Shown here piece by piece: positions 17,705 through 26,156 of a DNA stretch of 64,000 nt. The DNA comes from Planctomycetota bacterium (lineage in GTDB: Bacteria; Planctomycetota; Planctomycetia; Pirellulales; Pirellulaceae). Every line of letters begins with the position of its first letter. The stretch's first letter is position 1. The stretch is from assembly GCA_016872775.1 (NCBI GenBank), contig VGZA01000017.1, positions 41,273-105,272 on the forward strand, given 5' to 3'. A program made the position numbers and the translations under genes. The notes below the pieces were generated by a model. That model had not been told where the DNA came from, did no database searches, and saw only the letters and a program-made list of their open reading frames with translations.

Positions 17705-19432
17705 ATGGCCAAAGAACCGAACGAGTCCGGTCCCGAAGAGTCTGGGCCGAAGAAAGCAGCGTCCGAGCGATTCGTCACGGCGAAGCCCCTGACGCAACCT
17801 GTCGCCGCTGCGCCCCGTGCCGCGAACGCCGTCGCTTCGGACAACGTTGGTTCGCCCCGCGCGGGCGGCACCGCTACCTCGAACCTGCCGTCCGGCAATG
17901 CCAAAGGCGGAGCAGCCGCGGCCACTGCAGCCGCCGCAGCCGATGATGCGGACGGTGAGGACGGCGTGGAAGAGGGTTCGACGAATTACAAGTTTCTGAT
18001 GTTTAATGCGGTCCCCAGCTGGGTGATCAGCGGCATCGTCCACGGAGTAGCGCTGGTCGTTCTGGCCTTGTGCACCTTGGAACCCGTTGTGATGAAGAAG
18101 TCGGAAATCGTCGCCAAGGCCTACGACGAGGCTGCGGAGATCGAGACGTTTACCGAGGACGTTTTGAAAACGATGGATGTTTCGGACATCGTGCCCGATA
18201 CAAATTCGACGTTGTCTTCCGACGTGCCTCTGGACGCCCCGGAAGTTTCCACATCCGTGGACGCCGACGCGGCGCCTGCGGCGGTGGAATTTACTGACCT
18301 GGGAGACCAGCTCGCCCCACGCAATGTTTTGACCCAGCAAATTGGGGTGACGATGGGAACGGGGTTGGACGGCCGGGGTTCCGCCAAAGCGAGGAACGCG
18401 TTAGCGTTGGCCAACGGGGGAACCAAAGAGAGTCAGGACGCGGTGGCCAAGGCGCTACGTTGGCTGGCCCGTCATCAGCTTCCGGATGGTGGATGGAATT
18501 TTGATCACCGCATCGGTCAGTGCCAGGGTCAGTGCGACCATCACGGAAAGCTGGAATCAGCGCGGAATGGGGCCACCGGTTTGGCCTTGCTTCCCTTTCT
18601 TGGCGCCGGGCAGACGCACCGGGAGGGCGACTACAAGGAAGTGGTGCGCCGCGGGCTCTATTTTCTGATGGCCAGCATGAAAAACAACCGCCAGGGCGGA
18701 GGGGATCTCGCGGACGGCGGATCGATGTATTCGCATGGTATCTGCGCCATCGTGCTGACCGAGGCCTATGCGATGACGCACGACAAGGAGTTGATGGCAC
18801 CGGCGCAAATGGCAATCAATCATATTGTCTACGCGCAAGATCCCGTGGGGGGCGGCTGGCGCTATGCACCGCGGCAGCCCGGAGATACCTCGGCGGTAGG
18901 CTGGCAACTGATGGCCCTCAAGAGCGGCCATATGGCCTATTTGCGCGTCCCTCAGGCCACCGTCATCGGGGCCGCGAAATTCCTGGATTCCGTGCAGGCG
19001 GAAAGCGGCGCGATGTACGGGTATACCGGACCCGGTGCCGGTCAGGCGACGACGGCGGTCGGCCTGTTATCGCGCATGTACCTGGGCTGGAAAAAGGACA
19101 GCCCGGCGTTGCAGCGCGGCGTCGAATATCTCAGTCGGACAGGACCTTCCAAAGGAAACATGTATTACAACTACTACGCCACGCAGGTCATGCGGCATTG
19201 GGGTGGCGAAGAATGGGAAAAATGGAATAAGGAATTGCGCGACTGGCTGGTCGCGGAGCAGAACCAGCAGGGACATCGCGAAGGAAGCTGGTATCTGGAC
19301 GCCGGCGATCACGGGGCGGATCGAGGAGGCCGGATCTACTGCACGTCGATGGCCACAATGGTGCTGGAAGTCTACTACCGGCATATGCCGATCTACGGCC
19401 AGTCGGCCTCGGAAGACGATTTTCCGCTCTGA
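17705..19432 (+). CDS. Membrane-anchored prenyltransferase/squalene-oxidase-repeat protein
   Basis: 575 residues. Residues 1-95 are an Ala/Pro/Gly-rich cytoplasmic tail. One transmembrane segment (VISGIVHGVALVVLALCTL) follows near 105-125, then an acidic linker. From about residue 230 there are terpenoid-cyclase-like alpha/alpha-barrel repeats: ALRWLARHQLPDGGWNFD, GLYFLMASM...GGGDL, YSHGICAIVLTEAYAM, AQDPVGGGWRYAPRQPGDTS and GYTGPG. The family's cyclase DxDD motif is not seen, so it is probably not a cyclase. Such anchored proteins are numerous in planctomycetes and of unknown function. The fold is certain from the QDGGW-type repeats; the role is not. Confidence 0.85.
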   Translation: MAKEPNESGPEESGPKKAASERFVTAKPLTQPVAAAPRAANAVASDNVGSPRAGGTATSNLPSGNAKGGAAAATAAAAADDADGEDGVEEGSTNYKFLMFNAVPSWVISGIVHGVALVVLALCTLEPVVMKKSEIVAKAYDEAAEIETFTEDVLKTMDVSDIVPDTNSTLSSDVPLDAPEVSTSVDADAAPAAVEFTDLGDQLAPRNVLTQQIGVTMGTGLDGRGSAKARNALALANGGTKESQDAVAKALRWLARHQLPDGGWNFDHRIGQCQGQCDHHGKLESARNGATGLALLPFLGAGQTHREGDYKEVVRRGLYFLMASMKNNRQGGGDLADGGSMYSHGICAIVLTEAYAMTHDKELMAPAQMAINHIVYAQDPVGGGWRYAPRQPGDTSAVGWQLMALKSGHMAYLRVPQATVIGAAKFLDSVQAESGAMYGYTGPGAGQATTAVGLLSRMYLGWKKDSPALQRGVEYLSRTGPSKGNMYYNYYATQVMRHWGGEEWEKWNKELRDWLVAEQNQQGHREGSWYLDAGDHGADRGGRIYCTSMATMVLEVYYRHMPIYGQSASEDDFPL

Positions 19433-19567
19433 GAATTCTGTCGAGCTTGCGCGGAATGCCGGTTGGCCATTCCGAGCGGATCCGGGACTACGAACCGCCC
19501 GCCCGCTCGGTTCCAACTCAATCTTGAGCACGGTCGCGAGACTGTCATCGACGGGAAGGCACCGAGC

Positions 19568-20329
19568 ATGAGGATTTTACCGGTCATCGACCTGTTGGGC
19601 GGTCAGGTCGTCCATGCGGTCCGCGGTGAACGAGCCGGCTATCGGCCGTTGCGGACGCATCTGATCAACGGCAGCGACCCTGCCGATCTGGCGGCCGCCT
19701 TGCGGTCGCAGTTTGGCTGGCAATCGATTTATGTCGCCGATCTGGATGCGATCCAGGGCCGCTCGGCGAATCGCCCACAGATTGACCAGCTGCTGGCGGC
19801 CCAATACGACGTCTGGCTCGATGCCGGCCTGACCTCGCTCGACGTCGCGGTCCAATGGAGCGAGCTCGAGGTGTCCGGCCATCGCCTGCGATCGATCATC
19901 GTCGGCCTGGAATCACTCCGTTCGGCACGCGAACTGCGAGAGCTTGTGTTGCGGTTGAGTCCGGAACGGGTTGTGTTCAGCCTTGATCTTCGAGACGGCC
20001 AGCCGATCCTGGGCGCCGACGATTGGGAGGCACAGGACCCGCGGGGGCTGGTAAGGACGATCGCCAGCGCTGGTATTCGCCGCTGGATCGTGCTCGATCT
20101 GGCCAGCGTCGGGGGCAACGCCGGCACGCCAACCCTGGAGATCTGTGCTTCCCTGCGTCAGCAGTTTCCGGACGCTCAGATTACCAGCGGCGGTGGCGTG
20201 CGCGATGCGGCCGACTTGCGTCAATTGCAGCGCAGTGGTTGTGATTATGCGCTCGTCGCCACGGCCATCTATCATGGCGGAATGACTCCGGTCGACGTAG
20301 CGCCGTTCGAGCGATCCGCGGTGCGATGA
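19568..20329 (+). CDS. HisA/HisF-related TIM-barrel protein (hisAF_rel family)
   Basis: 253 residues. It starts MRILPVIDLLGGQVVHAVRGER like HisA and has the phosphate-binding ends ITSGGGVRDAADL and YALVATAIYHG. YVADLDAIQGR replaces the HisA/HisF strand and matches the HisA/HisF-related family known from methanogenic archaea and from methylotrophs, where it tracks with tetrahydromethanopterin genes (recalled, not searched). I therefore do not call it histidine biosynthesis; no other his gene is nearby. The RFAP synthase operon about 11 kb downstream supports the link to H4MPT. ATG 19568 follows a GC-rich leader. Confidence 0.75.
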   Translation: MRILPVIDLLGGQVVHAVRGERAGYRPLRTHLINGSDPADLAAALRSQFGWQSIYVADLDAIQGRSANRPQIDQLLAAQYDVWLDAGLTSLDVAVQWSELEVSGHRLRSIIVGLESLRSARELRELVLRLSPERVVFSLDLRDGQPILGADDWEAQDPRGLVRTIASAGIRRWIVLDLASVGGNAGTPTLEICASLRQQFPDAQITSGGGVRDAADLRQLQRSGCDYALVATAIYHGGMTPVDVAPFERSAVR

Positions 20330-20365
20330 GCGACCGGTCGGCGTGCTGGCATCCAGGACTTCGCG

Positions 20366-21019
20366 TTATTCGAGGATCGTCGCGTCGTACGCAAAGTCCT
20401 CTTTCACCGCGTGCGGATAGAAGTGCCGGCCGATGTTATTGGCCAGTTCCAGCACAAACCGCGCCTGGAACTGCCGATCGTTGGTGTCGGTGATATGTTT
20501 CCCACCGTTCGCGGGAAATGTGAAGTCGACAATCTCGCACTTGTAGACCACGTCTCCCTGTTTTTTCATATCAAACACGCGCACTTGTGCGGTTGCTTTT
20601 CCCTGGTAAAGCGTGGAACCTTCGTGCAGTCGGAACCCGATCAAATCGATGCCGATCACCATGTCGGCCTCGACTCCTTTTCCAATGTCGCGAAAGTCGA
20701 TCTGGTTCCAGTTGTTGGTGTCAATCCATTTGTTGACTTTGTGCGGCTGCACAATCTTGATGTTCTTTACCTTCTTCGACAGCAGGCTGGTGACGTTGTA
20801 GGCAAGCTGGGTCGACGCAGAGTAGGGATCGTAATTGGAAGCATTGTTGGCGACGCAGACCACGGCGACCTTCTTGCCTTCCAGCCCGGTATAGTTGGCG
20901 GGAATCTGCGGATCGCCCTTGATGACGTAAAGCAGTTGCGCGGTGACACCGACGCAGCCGGCGCTGGCCACCATGAACGGAAGCAGAAAAAACAGCATCT
21001 CAAGTCGGTGAGGTCGCAT
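20366..21019 (-). CDS. Putative lipoprotein of unknown function
   Basis: 217 residues. Lipoprotein signal: MRPHRLEMLFFLLPFMVASAGC, with lipidation Cys22 in a SAGC lipobox. The mature part has a strand-rich beginning (KKVAVVCVANN), YDPYSASTQLAYNVTSLLSKK, ADMVIGIDLIGFRLHEG and a C-terminal helix. This resembles proteins that test for curli/CsgG-type alpha-beta folds, but I cannot assign a family. An AGGAAG motif precedes ATG 21019. The DUF2752 gene ends 28 nt upstream, so the two are probably co-transcribed. Confidence 0.7.
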   Translation of the reverse strand: MRPHRLEMLFFLLPFMVASAGCVGVTAQLLYVIKGDPQIPANYTGLEGKKVAVVCVANNASNYDPYSASTQLAYNVTSLLSKKVKNIKIVQPHKVNKWIDTNNWNQIDFRDIGKGVEADMVIGIDLIGFRLHEGSTLYQGKATAQVRVFDMKKQGDVVYKCEIVDFTFPANGGKHITDTNDRQFQARFVLELANNIGRHFYPHAVKEDFAYDATILE

Positions 21020-21047
21020 GGTACTTCCTTGTAGCCAGCGTTTGAAC

Positions 21048-21527
21048 CTAACGGTAAATGCGTACGACCCAATCTCCCAAGGTGACCACAATGAGCAGCA
21101 ATCCTGTTCCCAGGACCAGCCATTCGTTGGGACAACCGATCCACCATCGCCCTCGTAACGCGGAGGCCAACAGCCAGGGGCTCGCCGCCGCGGCCAGTAA
21201 TCCCATCAGGAAGCCACCGGCATTGGCGTGCACACCGCGCATCCATTCGCCCCGCATAAGGCAACTCCAGGAAGTCGTCATGCCGCATGCCGGACAACGA
21301 ATCCCGTACAAAGCCACCATGGTACACGGCGGAAGTCCCAATCGCCGGTGTGTACCGTAACCGGCGGGATCAGGTTGCAGCGCCGCGGCCGTTACCAGCA
21401 GGAGGATCAGTCCGCTGCCGGCAAACGCCAGCATCCAGCGCTGAATGCGAGGCATCCGCACCGGTTCCGACCGATCAACCACCGTTGGGGGCAAGGGTGG
21501 AGGAGCATAGCGAGGAGTGGATTGCAT
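21048..21527 (-). CDS. DUF2752 domain-containing membrane protein
   Basis: 159 residues. The DUF2752 core is PCTMVALYGIRCPACGMTTSWSCLMRGEW...NAGGFLMGL, with the CPxCGMT motif around residues 77-83 and a Pro-rich cytoplasmic N-terminus. Three hydrophobic helices are seen (about 33-52, 105-125, 137-155). The family is widespread, small and of unknown function. The CxxC could bind metal or form a disulfide. Upstream of a lipoprotein gene on the same strand. Confidence 0.85.
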   Translation of the reverse strand: MQSTPRYAPPPLPPTVVDRSEPVRMPRIQRWMLAFAGSGLILLLVTAAALQPDPAGYGTHRRLGLPPCTMVALYGIRCPACGMTTSWSCLMRGEWMRGVHANAGGFLMGLLAAAASPWLLASALRGRWWIGCPNEWLVLGTGLLLIVVTLGDWVVRIYR

Positions 21528-21851
21528 GGCAAGTGCATCATAATGCGGGAATTCTCCGCGCGAAAGCGCCGTTCGATCCCGCAGGATGCCACGCGCCCCG
21601 TCGTTTCGCCCAGGCCCAAAATCCCTTGACGCATTCGAGCGAACTCGCTATTTACCCCCCGTTTACCTGCGGCCGCACCGCTGGACTTCTTGCGGCGTTC
21701 GGCGAGCCGCTCGAACTTGTCGCCGCTGCGAAAACCTGTCGGCCGCAGAAAAACTGAGGGACGAACAGCGGAACGATCGATATTAATGAATAACGCGAAT
21801 CGCCCTTTTGCGCTCGCTGCGAACTGCGCTGTCGGTTCAGGGAGAAGTCGA
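21528..21851. other. Divergent intergenic region
   Basis: 324 bases between the DUF2752 gene (minus) and the lipoprotein gene (plus). Apart from the promoter-like site at 21626-21654 and the GGGAGAAG motif before 21852, nothing is recognised. Confidence 0.5.
21626..21654 (+). promoter_or_regulatory. Sigma-70-like promoter
   Basis: TTGACG (21626-21631), a 17-bp spacer, and TATTTA (21649-21654). This is a good match in spacing and hexamers, about 200 nt upstream of the lipoprotein gene at 21852. Confidence 0.4.
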
Positions 21852-22337
21852 ATGGGTAATACGGCCTGCACCTGGGCGTTACTACTGAGCACCTGTGGGA
21901 GTTCCCCGATCGAGGACCTCGCCGTCGAAGAGGTCGATCTGGTCGAGATCAACCATTTTCACGACGAGTTGGGACGGCCGGTTTTTGACCAGCTGATCTT
22001 CTACGACTGGTCGCCTCGGGAAAGCCGCTATCAAGTTCGAGCTTTTCGGATGCTGAAATCGCCGCAGCAGATTCCGCGCAGGAACTGGGTCGATGGCGGA
22101 TTCGATTCGATCTGGCATGATGGGCAGGCGAATGACTTATTGCGGCGCGTCCACGCACGACAGATGCGGGAGACCTGGACGCAATACGATCCGGAACTTG
22201 TGGAACGGGAGTTTCTGGCAAAAGATCGCCGACGGGATCTCAAGAAACTGCCGTTGAACGTCCCCTCGCAGCTCGCGAGAACTCGCCCCACAGCGACACC
22301 CCAGGTCGCCACCCGCCCCGATACGACGCGGAAGTAG
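21852..22337 (+). CDS. Putative lipoprotein of unknown function
   Basis: 161 residues. The short signal MGNTACTWALLLSTCGS has a lipobox-like LSTC. ATG 21852 was preferred over 21786 because GGGAGAAG lies at the right distance before it and it places the hydrophobic core at the N-terminus. The mature part (VEEVDLVEINHFHDELGRPVFDQLIFYDW...WHDGQANDLLRRVHARQMRETWTQYDPE) looks like a small alpha/beta domain seen in planctomycete proteins of unknown function. The C-terminus is basic and Pro/Thr-rich. Confidence 0.65.
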   Translation: MGNTACTWALLLSTCGSSPIEDLAVEEVDLVEINHFHDELGRPVFDQLIFYDWSPRESRYQVRAFRMLKSPQQIPRRNWVDGGFDSIWHDGQANDLLRRVHARQMRETWTQYDPELVEREFLAKDRRRDLKKLPLNVPSQLARTRPTATPQVATRPDTTRK

Positions 22338-22363
22338 GGAACGGGGGAACCGGGAACGGGGCG

Positions 22364-23401
22364 TTAAGGGTTGGATCCGGATTGGACTTGGTACGTTCCC
22401 TGGTTCTGTGCCGCTAGCTGCTCCAGGAAGTGACTCGATGCCTTGGGCGCATCGGTCGCGAACTGCACGCAATGGATCACGATTCGGCCCGCGGTGCGCT
22501 GGCGAATGCGGGCCAGTTGTGCGTCGTTCAAGTAGGGATCGCCTCCGTCGGTAAGCAGGTAGATGACGTCCGGCTGGAGCTGGATTGCGGTCTGCAGCGC
22601 CATTTCATGGTGCGTCGCGCCGAATCCTCCCAATTCTGCCAGGAACCGATCGGCCTTCTGTTTATGTTCCTCGGTCGCCGGCAGCATCCTTCGTTCGTCG
22701 ACAAACAAGGTCTTGAAATTGTAGGCGATGACCTGAAATCGATGTTCCGGCGTCAACGGGGCGAGGGCAGAACGAAGTTCCTGCCGTGCAACGTCGATCG
22801 CGTTCATTCCGTTGGCGGTCATGCTCTTGGAGCGATCGATCAGGAATACAAACGAACGGCCCACGGTGACCGGGCCGCCAAACAGAGCGACGCGAGCGGG
22901 CGGAAACGACGGCGAATCACCGCGCAATCGTGCTCGTTCGGCCTCCAGTGCCTCCTGATCCGGCCCTTCGCTGCTGATACGCCCGCGGCCCGCGGCTCGC
23001 CCTCCAGTCGATCCAGACCGCAGTAGGTTCGTGGCCGAATCGATTTCGACGCCGAACGCGGCTTTCGGCGCGGCCGGCACTTTGGACGGCGCACTGGCGT
23101 CGATCGACGCCAGTGCGGCCGCATCGAATCCGTCGCCGTCGGCTCCGGCAGCCTTCTTCGATATTCCTTCCCGATCGCTCGACGCGGGATTCGCCGATTC
23201 GCCGTCCAAGTATCGGGTCGGCTGCGCCTCCCGACGTTCGGCAATCACAATGCCGATCGGCCGATCGACTTCCGGCGGAACCGCCTGCGGCTCACCCACA
23301 AAAACCACCAGAAACAGGAACGCCGCGCCATGCAGCAAAAAGGAAAGCAAAGTCGCAATCAAGCTGGAACGGTGGCACGGTTTCTCTTGGGGACTATTCA
23401 C
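22364..23401 (-). CDS. VWA domain-containing membrane protein
   Basis: About 345 residues. An N-terminal transmembrane segment (SSLIATLLSFLLHGAAFLFLVVF, near 13-35) anchors it, followed by an Ala/Ser/Asp-rich linker to about residue 165. The von Willebrand A domain then shows an intact metal site: FLIDRSKSMT (DxSxS), the GGFGATH Thr and YLLTDGGDP (Asp). A short C-terminal tail ends QSGSNP. Members bind proteins in a metal-dependent way, often beside MoxR ATPases. The start is uncertain: GTG 23401 is chosen because upstream codons look non-coding; the Shine-Dalgarno-like AAAGG is very close to it. Confidence 0.75.
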   Translation of the reverse strand: MNSPQEKPCHRSSLIATLLSFLLHGAAFLFLVVFVGEPQAVPPEVDRPIGIVIAERREAQPTRYLDGESANPASSDREGISKKAAGADGDGFDAAALASIDASAPSKVPAAPKAAFGVEIDSATNLLRSGSTGGRAAGRGRISSEGPDQEALEAERARLRGDSPSFPPARVALFGGPVTVGRSFVFLIDRSKSMTANGMNAIDVARQELRSALAPLTPEHRFQVIAYNFKTLFVDERRMLPATEEHKQKADRFLAELGGFGATHHEMALQTAIQLQPDVIYLLTDGGDPYLNDAQLARIRQRTAGRIVIHCVQFATDAPKASSHFLEQLAAQNQGTYQVQSGSNP

Positions 23402-23490
23402 ACCTTTCAAGTATCGTAGATCGCCACGCGAACGACAATCTCCCGGGAACTTCTCGGACGGACAAGATGTCCGTCCTCCAAAGCACGGTT

Positions 23491-24450
23491 CTAACGCCGG
23501 GAAGGCGGATCCAGATCGATCAGTTGCGAGTTCGAGACCGAGTTTCCAAAGGCATCGAAGGCGTCCAGCTTCCAGACCACGGTTTTGGTTTTGGGGTCGA
23601 CCTCGATCAGCAGTGGTTGCCCTGGTCCGGCATGGCAGTTCCCTACGACGTAATTTCCATTGTTCAGTACTTCCAGCGTCGTCACCCACGCCAGGGTAAT
23701 GCCGGGCAGTTCGTGCTGATCCAGCTTCCAGACGATCTCCTTCCCTGGCGTGACCTCGATCACCGAATGTCCGTTCCCCGTCGCGATCAGCGTATTGCCG
23801 CCCGTGAGCCGAACTGCCGCAAAACACTTATTGCCGAACGATTCGGGACCATGCCCGTCCTTGGGCTGCTTGCCGAACAGGGGAACTCGGAATTCCCAGA
23901 TCGGATCGGCCTTGTCTGGGCTGTATTCACGTACGGCACCGTCACCCTCGTGGCAAACCAGGTAGTTGCCGTTGGCCAGCTTTCGCGCCAGACGAGTGTC
24001 GGTGTGCGGGTGAGGATGCTCGACGCGCAACCGAATCTCCTTCAGCAATTTGCCGGCTCGATCGACTTCAATAATCCGGCCCGCACCGGACTCGGCGATC
24101 ATCAGCCGGCCTTGGTCCAGCGGCTGAAACGCATGGACTTCGATCGGTTTTCCCGCGTTGCCGTTCTGCTGTCCCGAGTCGTAGGACCAGACGACCTCTT
24201 TTGTTCGGATGTCGATCTCGACGACCTTGCTGGCGCCCTGCTGTACCATCAGGTTGCCATTCCTGAGCACCCAGACATCGTGGATCGGACCCCATGCACG
24301 CTCCCATTCGACCTGACCGTTGCGGCCAAGAATCACTAACCGGTTATTGCCTTGCAGTACAAGCCGATGGTCGGCCTGAACCGGGCTCCCGAAGAGGAAA
24401 CAGGTGGCAAGTACCATCCAGACGGCGGTGCGAAGCGGCGGAGTGCACAT
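23491..24450 (-). CDS. Exported beta-propeller protein (PQQ/NHL-like)
   Basis: 319 residues. Signal peptide MCTPPLRTAVWMVLATCFLFGSPVQA, cleavage before DHRL. The mature part is a run of about seven blades with motifs such as RLVILGRNGQVEWER, VVEIDIRTKEVVWSYD, RIIEVDRAGKLLKEI, ANGNYLVCHEGDGAVREYSP and LLIEVDPKTKTVVWKLD. This is the arylsulfotransferase/PQQ-like propeller layout common in planctomycetes. Role unknown; probably periplasmic. It lies 89 nt upstream of the VWA gene on the same strand. Confidence 0.75.
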   Translation of the reverse strand: MCTPPLRTAVWMVLATCFLFGSPVQADHRLVLQGNNRLVILGRNGQVEWERAWGPIHDVWVLRNGNLMVQQGASKVVEIDIRTKEVVWSYDSGQQNGNAGKPIEVHAFQPLDQGRLMIAESGAGRIIEVDRAGKLLKEIRLRVEHPHPHTDTRLARKLANGNYLVCHEGDGAVREYSPDKADPIWEFRVPLFGKQPKDGHGPESFGNKCFAAVRLTGGNTLIATGNGHSVIEVTPGKEIVWKLDQHELPGITLAWVTTLEVLNNGNYVVGNCHAGPGQPLLIEVDPKTKTVVWKLDAFDAFGNSVSNSQLIDLDPPSRR

Positions 24451-24828
24451 CGGTGAATATGCTGCGGGGTTGTCATGGTTAAGAAATTCAGCCGACAGTC
24501 TAATCGACAGGAACGCTTGTAAAAACAGGGTACCGCTCGGTGTCGTCTGTGGTGATCATCTCTTGCCTCGCATCGGGGCCGGGGTTGAATTGCCGCGCGA
24601 CGGAAAGTAGGGGGAACCACAGAGGCCACCGAGGGCACAGAGATCAAAGATGAACGCGGCGTCAACTCGCGGTTCTCACGCAAGCTGCTGGCCTTGCGGC
24701 AAAACAGGCCGACCGTCGAGCGCGATCGGGCCAGCGGCAGCCGCAACCGGGCGGCCGCCAAGAGACGTATGATTTAAAAACCGGCATTTCCGGCCGCGAC
24801 AGTTCACGGCGTCTCGGGCTTCGCGCGC

Positions 24829-24850
24829 AACTCCTACTCCTACTCGGACT
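24829..24850. repeat. Short degenerate hexamer tract
   Basis: CTCCTA twice, then CTCGGA and CTCGAT, in a 6-bp period. It looks like an eroded form of the same class of simple repeat as the tract 140 bp downstream. Confidence 0.4.
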
Positions 24851-24990
24851 CGATAGGATTCTGCCAGTCGCGACCGGTCCGTTCGATCGGCCGAGTCACC
24901 GGAAGGCATGCGGTCCACAGCCCACAATCATCGACGGTCTCGTGATCGACAACCAACTCGCTCATGATTCGCCATTCGAGCACGAGTACA

Positions 24991-25018
24991 ATTAAGATTA
25001 AGATTAAGATTAAGATTA
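24991..25018. repeat. ATTAAG hexamer tract
   Basis: Four complete ATTAAG units plus ATTA in tandem. The octamer ACGAGTAC occurs on both sides (near 24982 and 25018) as a direct repeat. It is AT-rich in a GC-rich surrounding. Slippage-prone; function unknown. Confidence 0.85.
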
Positions 25019-25097
25019 CGAGTACCGGCTGCCGCGGGACGCGGCCCGGTTCGATTGTGTTCCTCTCCCGGATGCCAACAACGATCGCTCAACGCCA

Positions 25098-26156
25098 ATG
25101 GACGACTTCCCGCAATTTTCCCGCAGCGCGCTGACATCGCTTGCCGAATCGTATCAGCAACTGCAGCAAGACCTGCGATCCCGCGTGGTCGGCAAGGGGC
25201 GGGAACTCGAGCAGTTGCTGATTGCATTGATCCTGGGAGGCCATTGCCTGCTGGAAGGAGTCGCTGGGACGGCGAAATCGGCGCTCGCCGGCTATTTCGG
25301 TGAATCGATGGGGCTGCGGGCGCGGCAGATAACGCTGGCGCCGGACCTGGCACCCGGCGAATTCTTCGCGCGGCTGAACGGCGAAACGGGCAAGGAATCC
25401 CCTCCGCCGGATTTGCTGCTGCTGGACGGGATTGAGCAATGCAGCGCGAAGCTCCGCGGCGCGATTGTCGATGCAACGCAATCCGGCTTGATACGTGATC
25501 AACGCGTTGCAGGGTCGATCGCGAGCCCGTTCCTGTTGTTGGCCGCGCACCCGCCTTACCAGCCCCGTTCGAACCCTGCGGCGAGCGACCCGGCGACCGG
25601 GCTGTTCGACGCGCGCTTCGCGGACCAGTTCTTGTTCCAGATCCCGTTCCGTTACCCGGCGTACCACGATGAGTTTATGGCTTTCCACTCGCCACGACGC
25701 GCGTCCGCCCAACCCCGCGACGACGGCCCCGCTGAACCGGACCCGACTTCGGCACGGTGGAAAATCGATCGGGCGGCCATTCGGCGGCATTTGGCAAACT
25801 GCGATCCTCCGGTGCCGCTGGTGCATTATGTATTGCGTCTGGTGCGAGCGACCCGGGTTTACGAAGGAGAGGACCACGATTTCATTCTGGAGTACGTGAG
25901 TCAGGGGGCCGGCCCGCGCGGTGTGGCGTCACTGATCGGAGCCGCGCGTATCCGCGCCGTGCTCTATGGGCGCGACGATCCCGAGGTCGATGACGTGCGG
26001 GCTCTCGCGCATGCAGTCCTGCGACATCGCCTGAGTTTGAACGCCCACGCGATTCGGAACGGGATCACGGTCGATCAATTGATCGACCGGTTACTCGAAG
26101 AGACGCCGGAGCGGGCGGTGGGAGACACAGAGATCCCGTCACGGACGGCAGAATGA
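25098..26156 (+). CDS. MoxR-family AAA ATPase, degenerate active site
   Basis: 352 residues with the MoxR layout. Helical start; Walker A EGVAGTAKSA (Lys60, Ser61); Walker B region LLLLDGIEQC, where the usual DE is Asp110-Gly111; sensor-1 strand FLLLAAHPP, where the usual Asn is lost; and FADQFLFQIPFRYPAY, where the canonical LDRF arginine is Gln177. A lid domain follows (LEYVSQGAGPRGVASLI). ATP binding may remain but hydrolysis is doubtful. MoxR ATPases act as chaperones for VWA proteins, and a VWA gene lies 2 kb away. No Shine-Dalgarno is obvious before ATG 25098. Its 3' end overlaps the convergent peptidase gene by 18 nt. Confidence 0.75.
   Translation: MDDFPQFSRSALTSLAESYQQLQQDLRSRVVGKGRELEQLLIALILGGHCLLEGVAGTAKSALAGYFGESMGLRARQITLAPDLAPGEFFARLNGETGKESPPPDLLLLDGIEQCSAKLRGAIVDATQSGLIRDQRVAGSIASPFLLLAAHPPYQPRSNPAASDPATGLFDARFADQFLFQIPFRYPAYHDEFMAFHSPRRASAQPRDDGPAEPDPTSARWKIDRAAIRRHLANCDPPVPLVHYVLRLVRATRVYEGEDHDFILEYVSQGAGPRGVASLIGAARIRAVLYGRDDPEVDDVRALAHAVLRHRLSLNAHAIRNGITVDQLIDRLLEETPERAVGDTEIPSRTAE

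Larger units (their letters stand above)
24451..25097. other. Non-coding region with hexamer tracts
   Basis: About 650 bases without a credible gene. It contains a degenerate CACAGAGGCCACCGAGGG-type repeat near 24617, hexamer tract 24829-24850 and the ATTAAG tract at 24991-25018. Possible frames across the tracts encode only simple repeats. Confidence 0.6.

Noticed and set aside
19568..20329. Simple call as histidine-pathway HisA
   Set aside because: The YVADLDAI strand and the absence of his neighbours favour the HisA/HisF-related family.
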